A stretch of DNA of 5,159 nucleotides from Actinomycetota bacterium (lineage in GTDB: Bacteria > Actinomycetota > Actinomycetes > Actinomycetales > Actinomycetaceae): the NCBI GenBank assembly GCA_019425105.1, contig JAHYYD010000164.1, positions 1 through 5,159 on the forward strand. Direction: 5' to 3'. Below, one piece after another: positions 1-5,159 of the stretch. Both the position numbers and the translations under genes were made by a program. The number at the start of each line of letters is the position of its first letter. Position 1 is the first letter of the stretch. The notes beneath the pieces were generated by a model. That model did not search any database, had not been told where the DNA came from, and saw only the letters and a list, made by a program, of their open reading frames with translations.

Positions 1-930
1 TGGCACGGGTGGGCGCTGCTCACCGCGTCCCGCGAGCGCCTGGCGTCGCGTTTCGCGGTGATTATCCGCTACTACATCGCGGCGGCGTTCTTCCTGGTGG
101 TCGGCGCGCTGCTGGCCGGTTTCGTCACGGTGGCCATGTTTGATGCGAACGCACCCGCGTGGCTGGCCGAGGCCCGGGATCGTCTGACGGTCGCCCACGC
201 GCTGGCGGGTGTGGCCGGTTGGGTGGGCCTGACGATGGGTGGGACCCTGGTGACGCTGGGGCCGACCGCGATGCGTACGCGCATGGATCCACGTGCCGTG
301 TCCTTCGCGACGAGCGCGCTACCCATGTGGGTGGCCGCGCTTCTCGTCGCGGGCGCGGGAGTCGTGGCCGGGTCGATGCGCGTGGCGTCGGTGGGGCTCC
401 TCGTCGTCGTGGGCGCGGCGGCGCTGGGCGTGGGCGTTCCGCTGGTCCGCGCGGCGCTGACAAAGGGCCCCGCCGAATACGGCGCATGGTCCCTCATGCT
501 GGGTGCCGCCTGGATTCTCGTCGCCGGCGCGGGAGCGTCCCTGCGCGCCTTCGAGGCCGCGGACGCGACCGGCCTGCGCGCGGCGTTCCTGCCGTGGCTG
601 CCGATCCTCGGCGCGGCCGGCGTGGGCCAGCTCTTCGTCGGCGCGCTCACCTACCTGATGCCCGTCGTCATCGGCGGCGGCCCGTCCGCGGTGCGCGTCG
701 GGGTCGGCGTGCTCGAGGCCGGGGCGCCCATCCGGGAGGCGGCTCGCAACGTGGCCGCAGTGTTTGCCCTCGCCGTCGCATCCCTGGGCGGCGTGCCCGC
801 CGAGCGCCTCACCATCGCCGCGTGGGTGGTCCTGCTGGCCACCTACGTCGTCGACATCGTCCTCATGGCCCGCTGCGGCGTGGCCCAGGCGCGTGTCAAG
901 CGCGCCGCCCAATCCCCCACCACCACGTAA
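1..930 (+). CDS. Polytopic membrane protein, partner of the NirK-like copper enzyme (5' partial)
   Basis: The frame is open from base 1 to the TAA at 928-930, giving 309 residues with no N-terminus. A GTG at 58 could serve as a start, but I reject it: the frame continues upstream with a plausible coding run (WHGWALL...RLASRFAV), there is no Shine-Dalgarno before 58, and a start there would fall at the edge of a membrane helix. Numbering from the window edge, about eight hydrophobic helices are visible, near residues 25-46, 63-87, 107-124, 128-148, 161-178, 196-224, 248-264 and 268-290. A histidine at about residue 66 in the AHALAGVAGW stretch could bind haem or metal, but that is a guess. The family, as I recall it, is a membrane protein found next to, or fused to, cupredoxin/NirK-like proteins in Actinobacteria; its biochemical role is unknown to me. 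Residues after 291 are short, basic and hydrophilic. The stop lies 10 bases before the copper enzyme gene, so the two are almost certainly co-expressed. Confidence 0.85.
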   Translation, partial: WHGWALLTASRERLASRFAVIIRYYIAAAFFLVVGALLAGFVTVAMFDANAPAWLAEARDRLTVAHALAGVAGWVGLTMGGTLVTLGPTAMRTRMDPRAVSFATSALPMWVAALLVAGAGVVAGSMRVASVGLLVVVGAAALGVGVPLVRAALTKGPAEYGAWSLMLGAAWILVAGAGASLRAFEAADATGLRAAFLPWLPILGAAGVGQLFVGALTYLMPVVIGGGPSAVRVGVGVLEAGAPIREAARNVAAVFALAVASLGGVPAERLTIAAWVVLLATYVVDIVLMARCGVAQARVKRAAQSPTTT

Positions 931-935
931 GGAGG
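929..935 (+). promoter_or_regulatory. Shine-Dalgarno AAGGAGG fixing the GTG start of the copper enzyme
   Basis: AAGGAGG is a full match to the anti-Shine-Dalgarno. It overlaps the TAA stop of the upstream gene and ends five bases before the GTG at 941. This decides the start of the copper protein against the in-frame ATG at 764, which would lie deep inside the upstream gene. The overlap with the stop codon suggests coupled translation, where a ribosome finishing the membrane protein can restart on the copper enzyme. Confidence 0.9.
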
Positions 936-940
936 CCGCC

Positions 941-2443
941 GTGGCTGACCTGAACCTGTCTGCGTCACCCTCATCGGGAGGAGACGCCCGCACAACGTCC
1001 GCCCCGAAGGGTAGCTCGACGGGAACGCCGAAGCTGCGCATGAGCCCGGCGGGCGACCACTCGCCCATGAGCCGCACGGCGGGCGCGATCATCGGCGTCG
1101 TCTCCGTCGTGGCACTCGCGCTGGCGATCTTCCTATCCAACCCGTCCGCGCCCACCACGTCGGGCACGGGGACCGCATCGGGGGCCACGGCCTCGTCCGT
1201 GACGCCGACCGGGCACACGACCCGCGTGTCGGTGGGCGTCGAGGGCATGGCGTTCACCCCCAACCACATCGAGGTGCCGGTTGGTGACCGCCTGATCATC
1301 GACTTCACGAATTCGGGGGATCAGCGCCACGACCTGGTGTTTGAGACGGGCGTGTCCTCCGGGTCCCTGGCGTCGGGCGAGACGAAGGAGCTGGATCTCG
1401 GCGTCATCGGCGGCGACGTCGAGGGCTGGTGTTCCCTGCCGGGTCACCGCGAGATGGGCATGACGCTGCACGTGCAGGCGACGGGCGCCTCGTCCTCCTC
1501 GGGGCCCTCGGCCTCGAGCGGCCACGCGGGGCACGACCACGGCCAGGATGCGACCGGCGGGCCGGCCACGGCGACCGAGCTGACCGACTACGCGGCGTCC
1601 ATCGACGCGCGCGACCCCGCCCTACCGGCCGCGACCAGCGAAACCGAGCGCTACTACACCTTCACGGTCACCGAGCAGACCACCAACGTCACCGACACGC
1701 TGACCCGCCAGACGTGGACCTTCAACGGCGAGGCACCCGGCCCGATCCTGCGCGGACACATCGGCGACACCTTCCACATCACGCTGGTCAACAACGGGAC
1801 GATGAGCCACTCGCTGGACTTCCACGCGGGCCTCGTCGCCCCCGACAACGTCATGCGCTCCATCGAGCCCGGGCAGAGCCTCGAATACACGTTTGTTGCG
1901 AAGAACGCGGGCATCTGGCTCTACCACTGCTCAACCGCGCCCATGTCGATGCACATCGCGAACGGCATGTTCGGCGCCGTCATCATTGACCCGACCGACC
2001 TCGACAAGGTCGACCGCGAGTACGTCATGGTCGCCTCCGAGCTCTACCTGGGCGCGGACGGGCAGAGCGCCGACGCGTCCCTCCTGTCGGCCCTGCAACC
2101 CAACGCAATGGCCTTCAACGGCGTTCCCTTCCAGTACAAGGCACACCCCATCCCCATCAAGACCAAGGAGCGCGTGCGCGTGTGGGTCATGGACGCGGGC
2201 CCCAACCTGGCGACCACCTTCCACGTCGTGGGCACCCAGTTCGACACGGTGTGGCGCGAGGGCGCCTACGTGATCCGCGGCGGCGGCAGCGGGGGCGGCT
2301 GGGGCCAGGTCCTGTCCCTGGGCGCCGCCGAGGGCGGCTTCGTCGAGTTCACGCCCCTCGAGGCCGGCCACTACGCCTTCGTCAACCACGCACTCTCCCT
2401 GGCGGAAAAGGGCCAGACCGGCATCTTCGAGGTGACCGACTGA
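941..2443 (+). CDS. nirK: Membrane-anchored cupredoxin-NirK fusion: AniA-like copper nitrite reductase
   Basis: 500 residues from GTG. Probable activity: one-electron reduction of nitrite to NO on the outer face of the membrane. Order: polar cytoplasmic N-terminus (1-45), single helix (about 47-66), Ser/Thr/Gly linker (68-90), type-1 cupredoxin (about 93-180) with ligands H130, C164, H169, M174, a linker with a small His cluster (H195, H198, H200), then a two-domain NirK core (about 235-500). In the core the type-1 ligands are H290, C330, H338, M343 and the type-2 ligands H295, H329, H483; catalytic Asp and His correspond to D293 and H428. The C-x7-H-x4-M loop matches class II enzymes such as Neisseria AniA. 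There are no HxH type-3 copper motifs, so laccase activity is unlikely, although automatic annotation may say multicopper oxidase. An N-terminal cupredoxin fused to NirK is known from Hyphomicrobium. Position equivalents come from remembered NirK/AniA sequences. Enzyme class is fairly sure; physiological substrate is inferred. Confidence 0.9.
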   Translation: MADLNLSASPSSGGDARTTSAPKGSSTGTPKLRMSPAGDHSPMSRTAGAIIGVVSVVALALAIFLSNPSAPTTSGTGTASGATASSVTPTGHTTRVSVGVEGMAFTPNHIEVPVGDRLIIDFTNSGDQRHDLVFETGVSSGSLASGETKELDLGVIGGDVEGWCSLPGHREMGMTLHVQATGASSSSGPSASSGHAGHDHGQDATGGPATATELTDYAASIDARDPALPAATSETERYYTFTVTEQTTNVTDTLTRQTWTFNGEAPGPILRGHIGDTFHITLVNNGTMSHSLDFHAGLVAPDNVMRSIEPGQSLEYTFVAKNAGIWLYHCSTAPMSMHIANGMFGAVIIDPTDLDKVDREYVMVASELYLGADGQSADASLLSALQPNAMAFNGVPFQYKAHPIPIKTKERVRVWVMDAGPNLATTFHVVGTQFDTVWREGAYVIRGGGSGGGWGQVLSLGAAEGGFVEFTPLEAGHYAFVNHALSLAEKGQTGIFEVTD

Positions 2444-2461
2444 AGCCGTTCCCCGATCCTG

Positions 2462-2502
2462 GCCACGGCCTCGTCCCCCACGGACGAGGCCGTGGCTTCT
2501 TC
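2462..2502 (+). terminator. Rho-independent terminator after the copper enzyme gene
   Basis: Perfect inverted repeat: left arm 2462-2476 (GCCACGGCCTCGTCC), five-base loop CCCAC, right arm 2482-2496, a 15-bp stem with no mismatch. It is followed by TTCTTC rather than a continuous T run, which is common for high-GC actinobacterial terminators. It begins 18 bases after the TGA and should end the membrane protein/copper enzyme transcript. Read on the minus strand there is no T tract after the stem, so it is probably one-directional. Confidence 0.85.
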
Positions 2503-2504
2503 GC

Positions 2505-2651
2505 GGTGTCCCCTCCCGCGCGCCGCCCGGCTTGCCAGCGCTCGTCGGTCATCGCGACACCAGGTTTTTCCTCCCCCGCGCGGGGCCCGGTTCTTGCGCC
2601 ACAAATCGAGGGCCATTTGAGCGGGTTTTTCCTCCCGCGCGCGGGGCCCGG
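2505..2651 (-). CRISPR. Possible minimal or relic CRISPR array (type I-E-like repeats, no cas genes)
   Basis: Three repeat copies with near-constant period: a degenerate one at 2505-2530 (26 bases: a 2-base gap and about four changes), and two 28-base copies at 2563-2590 and 2624-2651. The spacers are 32 bases (2531-2562) and 33 bases (2591-2623) and are unrelated to each other. Read on the minus strand, each good copy has the type I-E plan as I know it from E. coli: five bases, CCCCGC, four bases, a G-rich six, then AAAAACC (compare ATAAACC). The second half is poorly matched (GGGAGG instead of GCGGGG), so the hairpin is weaker than usual. On that strand the degenerate copy would be the leader-distal one, as in real arrays. 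Against: only two good repeats, no AT-rich leader, no cas genes in view. Other explanations are a dispersed intergenic repeat or a regulatory repeat of the transporter gene. The strand is inferred. Confidence 0.4.
2563..2651. repeat. Pair of 28-bp direct repeats, 27/28 identical, 61 bp apart
   Basis: Copies at 2563-2590 and 2624-2651 share GGTTTTTCCTCCC at the left and CGCGCGGGGCCCGG at the right. The only difference is the 14th base (C in the first copy, G in the second). Each contains a 12-base palindrome: CCCCGCGCGGGG at 2574-2585 and CCCGCGCGCGGG at 2634-2645. The identity does not extend into either flank, so the repeat edges are sharp. This is a direct observation, independent of the CRISPR reading. 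Confidence 0.92.
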
Positions 2652-2702
2652 ATGGTTACGTACGCCCCACTCCGCGCGGCTTTTCCGCCCACCGACCAAC
2701 GG

Positions 2703-2708
2703 TAAAAT
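2703..2708 (+). promoter_or_regulatory. -10 box (TAAAAT) of the MFS transporter gene, leaderless type
   Basis: TAAAAT stands out in a very GC-rich sequence and fits the TANNNT consensus of housekeeping actinobacterial promoters. Its last base is 7 bases before the A of the ATG at 2715, so transcription is predicted to begin at the start codon itself. The -35 region is weak; the best candidate is TTTTCC at 2681-2686 (16-base spacer). GAGAGG touches the ATG with no spacing and cannot act as a normal Shine-Dalgarno, which supports the leaderless reading. Confidence 0.6.
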
Positions 2709-2714
2709 GAGAGG

Positions 2715-3935
2715 ATGCTCGGTACCTATCTCGATATTCTGCGTGTCCGTCAGTCGTGGAAGTTCTCCGCGGCTGGCCTCGTACTGCGTATGCCAATGTC
2801 GATGGTGGGCCTGTCGACGATCCTGATGGTGCGCGCCGAGTACGGCAACTACACGCTGGCCGGCGCCGTCTCGGCGGTCAACATCATCGTCATGGCTCTG
2901 TGCGCGCCCATCCTCGCGCGCCGCGTCGACCGCCACGGGCAGCTGCGCGTCATGGGCCCCGCGTGGACGATCTCGGTCCTGTCGATGTCCGCGCTGGTCG
3001 CCGCCGTCTTCATGCACGCCCCGGCGTGGACGCTTTTCATCCCGGCAGCCCTCGCGGGTGCCACGTGGGGCGCACCCGGCGCGCTCGTGCGCTCGCGCTG
3101 GTCAACGATCCTGCACAAGCCCGGACAGCTGACGACCGCCTACGCCCTCGAATCCGCGGTCGACGAGTTCGTCTACATCGTAGGTCCCGTGCTCTCCACG
3201 GTCCTGGGCACCGCGGTGCACCCCGCGACCGGCCTCATCATCTCGATCGCAAGCCTGGCGGTGGGTGGCATCCTCTTCCTTTCGCGCCGCGACTCCGAGC
3301 CCGCCATCATCCCCCACGACCCGAGCGCCCCGCGCGAGTCCGTCATCCGCAAGCCCGTCGTCCTCGTCATGGCGGCGACCTACATCGGCATGGGCATGAC
3401 GTTCGGCGCGATGGAAGTGTCAATGGTCAGCTTCACCGAGGAGCTGGGTACCCCCGCGCTCGGCGGTATCCTCCTCGCACTCTTCTCGATCGGCTCGCTG
3501 ACGGCCGCGCTCATCTACGGTGCCCGCACGTGGCGGCGACCCACCTGGCAGCTGTTCGTGATCGGTGTGATCGCGATGGCGATCGGCATGAGCCTCTTCC
3601 CGGTGGCCTTCAACATCTGGACGATGGCAGCCGTCATCCTCATCACGGGCCTCACCTGCGCGCCCACCATGACGAACGTCAACGTCATCATCCAGAAGTC
3701 GGTCTCCCCCGCGAAGCTCACCGAGGGCCTGACCTGGATGTCGACCTCGATCAACCTGGGGACCTCCCTGGGCACCGCGGTCGCAGGTCCCGCGATCGAC
3801 GCGATCGGCGCGCGCGGCGGACTCTTCACCATGTCGGGATCCGGCTGGGCGATGGTCCTCCTCATGCTTATCGGCCTGCCCGCCCTGCGCAGGGGCACCG
3901 CTGCCGCCCCAATGCCGACGCTTCCACTCGACTGA
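2715..3935 (+). CDS. Major facilitator superfamily transporter, 12 helices
   Basis: 406 residues, the normal length for a 12-helix MFS protein. Helices lie roughly at 16-39, 46-64, 79-98, 103-124, 150-168, 171-190, 213-235, 245-268, 277-297, 302-323, 344-366 and 369-391, with a central hydrophilic loop at about 191-212. The loop after helix 2 carries a motif-A-like sequence, ARRVDRHG (residues 68-75; R70, D72, R73, G75). Helix 5 begins with E146, D150, E151 and reaches G157-P158, an acidic pattern often seen in actinobacterial drug- or sugar-efflux-like MFS proteins and a candidate for proton coupling. The substrate cannot be read from the sequence; export of a small molecule is my guess. ATG 2715 is chosen because the -10 box is 7 bases before it; the ATG at 2707 is in another frame. 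The gene is separated from the copper enzyme by a terminator and probably forms a single-gene transcript. TGA at 3933-3935. Confidence 0.92.
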   Translation: MLGTYLDILRVRQSWKFSAAGLVLRMPMSMVGLSTILMVRAEYGNYTLAGAVSAVNIIVMALCAPILARRVDRHGQLRVMGPAWTISVLSMSALVAAVFMHAPAWTLFIPAALAGATWGAPGALVRSRWSTILHKPGQLTTAYALESAVDEFVYIVGPVLSTVLGTAVHPATGLIISIASLAVGGILFLSRRDSEPAIIPHDPSAPRESVIRKPVVLVMAATYIGMGMTFGAMEVSMVSFTEELGTPALGGILLALFSIGSLTAALIYGARTWRRPTWQLFVIGVIAMAIGMSLFPVAFNIWTMAAVILITGLTCAPTMTNVNVIIQKSVSPAKLTEGLTWMSTSINLGTSLGTAVAGPAIDAIGARGGLFTMSGSGWAMVLLMLIGLPALRRGTAAAPMPTLPLD

Positions 3936-3980
3936 GGACCACGCAACCCCGATTCTTGCGCTCCGGGTGGGTCGAGGCCC

Positions 3981-3986
3981 TATGAT
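3981..3986 (+). promoter_or_regulatory. -10 box (TATGAT) of the APP1-like gene, leaderless type
   Basis: TATGAT differs from TATAAT at one position and ends 8 bases before the A of the ATG at 3994. This predicts a transcript starting at, or within a base of, the start codon. A weak -35-like TTGCGC lies at 3956-3961, but the 19-base spacer is long. The box overlaps the alternative ATG at 3982, so if this promoter is used that upstream ATG cannot be in the mRNA. The 58-base gap at 3936-3993 holds this promoter and no convincing terminator for the transporter gene. Confidence 0.55.
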
Positions 3987-3993
3987 TGCCCTC

Positions 3994-5159
3994 ATGCGCC
4001 TCCGACCGCCTCTCATCGACGACGAATCCCCTTCGCTCGCGCTCGCCCTCACGGCTGGCGTCGGCGAGTTCGCGTCGACTCTGCTGGTCGCAGTCATGTC
4101 GCAGGGCTGGTACTACCCGGGCGTCGTCGGCTTCGGAGGCATCGGCTCCCAGCGCAGTGCCCGCATCCTCGGCCGCGTCCTCATGGCGCGCGGCGACGAG
4201 GGCCGCTCCTGGCTCCAGACGAGGCGCGGGTGGCGCCAGTTTTTCAACGCCCAGGTCCCCCGTCAGCCCGTGCTCGTCACGGTCGGTAACGCGCGCAGGC
4301 TCGCCTTCGCGGACCGCGGCGGCTTCGTCGACATCACGGTCCTGGGCCACGGCCTCGAACCCGGCTGGCACGACGCGACCATTCAGGTCCTGCACGCGGG
4401 CGACGTGCGCGCCCTCGGCATGTCCGAGGACACCGCCGCCAAGCTCGCCGCCACCTTGCGCACCGCGACCCCGCTGCCCGCCCCGGCCTCGGCGATGCAC
4501 GAGCGCCCCCGCAAGGGCCGCATCCGCGCCGGACGCCCCGCCCGCGTGCGTCTGCGCATCGTCTCCGACGACGAGCATTTCGGGGTGGTTTCCGACATCG
4601 ACGACACCGTCATGGTGTCGATGCTGCCGCGCCTGGTCACGGCCGCGAAGCACGCGTTCCTCGACCGCGTCTCCGCGCGCGAGGCCGTCCCCGGCATGGC
4701 GAATCTGCTGACGACGCTGACCACCTCCTCGGCCACGTCGGAGGGCGTGCCCGAGGGCACCCACGCCCCCATCATGTACCTGTCGACGGGCGCGTGGAAC
4801 GTCGTGCCGACCGTGCGTTCCTTCCTGGAGCGCACCGGCTATCCGGCCGGCGGCTTCCTCATGACGGACTTCGGCCCGTCGAACACGGGATGGTTCCGCT
4901 CGGGCCCCGAGCACAAGCGCCGCGAGCTGCGCCGCCTGGCCCGCATGTTCCCGCACATGCGCTGGCTCCTGGTCGGCGATGACGGGCAGCGCGACCCCGA
5001 AATCTACGCGGAGTTCGCCCGCGAGTTCCCGCAGTGCGTCGCGGGCATCGCGATTCGCTCCCTGTCCGAGATCGAGCAGTTCATGGCTCACGGCAGCTTC
5101 GAGGCCATGGTGCCCGACGCCCTGTGGACCGTCCCCGAGTCCATTCCCGTCTGGTACGG
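3994..5159 (+). CDS. APP1-family (DUF2183) phosphatidate phosphatase-like protein (3' partial)
   Basis: 388 residues are visible; the frame stays open to the window edge. Known family activity (yeast App1): Mg-dependent removal of phosphate from phosphatidic acid to give diacylglycerol, by a HAD-type mechanism; the bacterial role is unsettled. Visible motifs: D201-I-D203-D-T205 (nucleophile and acid/base Asp), Y262-L-S-T-G-A-W-N269 (HAD motif II), E306-H-K308-R (candidate motif III Lys), and G328-D-D-G-Q-R-D334-P-E-I-Y338 (motif IV). Before this lies a region at about 45-185, with RRGWRQFF at 77-84 and a probable beta domain, typical of actinobacterial members. No signal peptide is clear, although residues 13-45 are fairly hydrophobic, so a cytoplasmic or membrane-edge location is likely. 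In-frame alternatives GTG 3967 and ATG 3982 have no ribosome binding site; ATG 3994 is preferred because TATGAT lies just before it. By family length the protein should end soon after the window. Confidence 0.93.
   Translation, partial: MRLRPPLIDDESPSLALALTAGVGEFASTLLVAVMSQGWYYPGVVGFGGIGSQRSARILGRVLMARGDEGRSWLQTRRGWRQFFNAQVPRQPVLVTVGNARRLAFADRGGFVDITVLGHGLEPGWHDATIQVLHAGDVRALGMSEDTAAKLAATLRTATPLPAPASAMHERPRKGRIRAGRPARVRLRIVSDDEHFGVVSDIDDTVMVSMLPRLVTAAKHAFLDRVSAREAVPGMANLLTTLTTSSATSEGVPEGTHAPIMYLSTGAWNVVPTVRSFLERTGYPAGGFLMTDFGPSNTGWFRSGPEHKRRELRRLARMFPHMRWLLVGDDGQRDPEIYAEFAREFPQCVAGIAIRSLSEIEQFMAHGSFEAMVPDALWTVPESIPVWY

Noticed and set aside
764..940. Upstream ATG extension of the copper enzyme by 59 residues
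   Set aside because: It overlaps the membrane protein gene out of frame, encodes Pro/Ser/Trp-rich low-complexity sequence typical of a shadow frame, and the perfect Shine-Dalgarno points to GTG 941.
319..1308. Long minus-strand open frame (329 codons) across the membrane protein and copper enzyme genes
   Set aside because: No domain-like pattern is visible; it spans the boundary of two clear + strand genes and reads as antisense of coding sequence.
2174..2241. Apparent loss of the catalytic His in the NirK core (Gln433 opposite a His of classical enzymes)
   Set aside because: The catalytic His (His255 in the Alcaligenes faecalis enzyme, His280 in AniA) aligns with H428 in FHVVG, which is present. 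Gln433 corresponds to the second, proton-channel His instead.
2452..2651. Additional terminators formed by the GC-rich palindromes in the repeats
   Set aside because: The palindromes are short, leave little or no loop, and are not followed by T tracts on either strand; the T runs lie on the wrong side.
2182..2826. + strand open frame across the end of the copper enzyme gene and the intergenic region
   Set aside because: It passes through a terminator hairpin and the repeat cluster, gives Arg/Pro/Gly-rich low-complexity sequence, and is out of frame with both flanking genes.
3936..3980. Possible terminator after the transporter gene
   Set aside because: Only a short imperfect ACCCCG/CGGGT pairing is present and no T tract follows; I cannot support a hairpin.
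3868..5091. Long minus-strand open frame (407 codons) opposite the APP1-like gene
   Set aside because: Its product is rich in Arg, Gly, Ala, His and Asp with no recognisable motif, and the + strand carries an intact motif-complete enzyme. It is a composition shadow.

Overview
The window is about two-thirds or more G+C, with strongly G/C-biased third codon positions. All four genes I can support lie on the + strand. Codon use, protein style, TANNNT-type -10 boxes placed directly before start codons, and an APP1-domain lipid phosphatase all suggest a high-GC actinobacterium. An Actinomyces/Schaalia-like member of the Actinomycetaceae is my best guess, but this is inference because no marker gene is present.

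Layout. (i) 1-930: the C-terminal 309 residues of a polytopic membrane protein, cut by the left window edge. (ii) 941-2443: a membrane-anchored copper protein with an N-terminal type-1 cupredoxin domain fused to a two-domain NirK/AniA-like nitrite reductase core. All seven copper ligands of that core and its catalytic Asp/His pair are visible. A full Shine-Dalgarno sequence overlaps the stop of gene 1, so these two genes form a tight translational unit. (iii) 2444-2714: a 271-base intergenic region. It starts with a perfect 15-bp terminator hairpin. It then holds two 28-bp direct repeats (27/28 identical) and an older-looking degenerate copy, separated by unrelated 32- and 33-base stretches, which is the geometry of a very small type I-E CRISPR array. 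It ends with the promoter of the next gene. (iv) 2715-3935: a complete 12-helix major facilitator superfamily transporter. (v) 3936-3993: a 58-base gap carrying a second promoter. (vi) 3994-5159: an APP1-family (DUF2183) phosphatidate-phosphatase-like protein of the HAD type, running off the right edge.

Function. The first two genes probably work together outside the membrane: the copper enzyme could reduce nitrite to NO, and the polytopic protein is its constant-looking partner (electron delivery, anchoring or metal/haem supply; not shown by the sequence). The MFS transporter and the APP1-like protein look like independent transcription units. Each has a -10 box 7-8 bases before its ATG, so both mRNAs are predicted to be leaderless. 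Nothing in the window ties these two genes to the copper enzyme.

The most unusual signal is the CRISPR-like repeat cluster without cas genes at 2505-2651. I saw no RNA gene, insertion sequence or credible minus-strand gene; the long minus-strand frames are shadows produced by the base composition.
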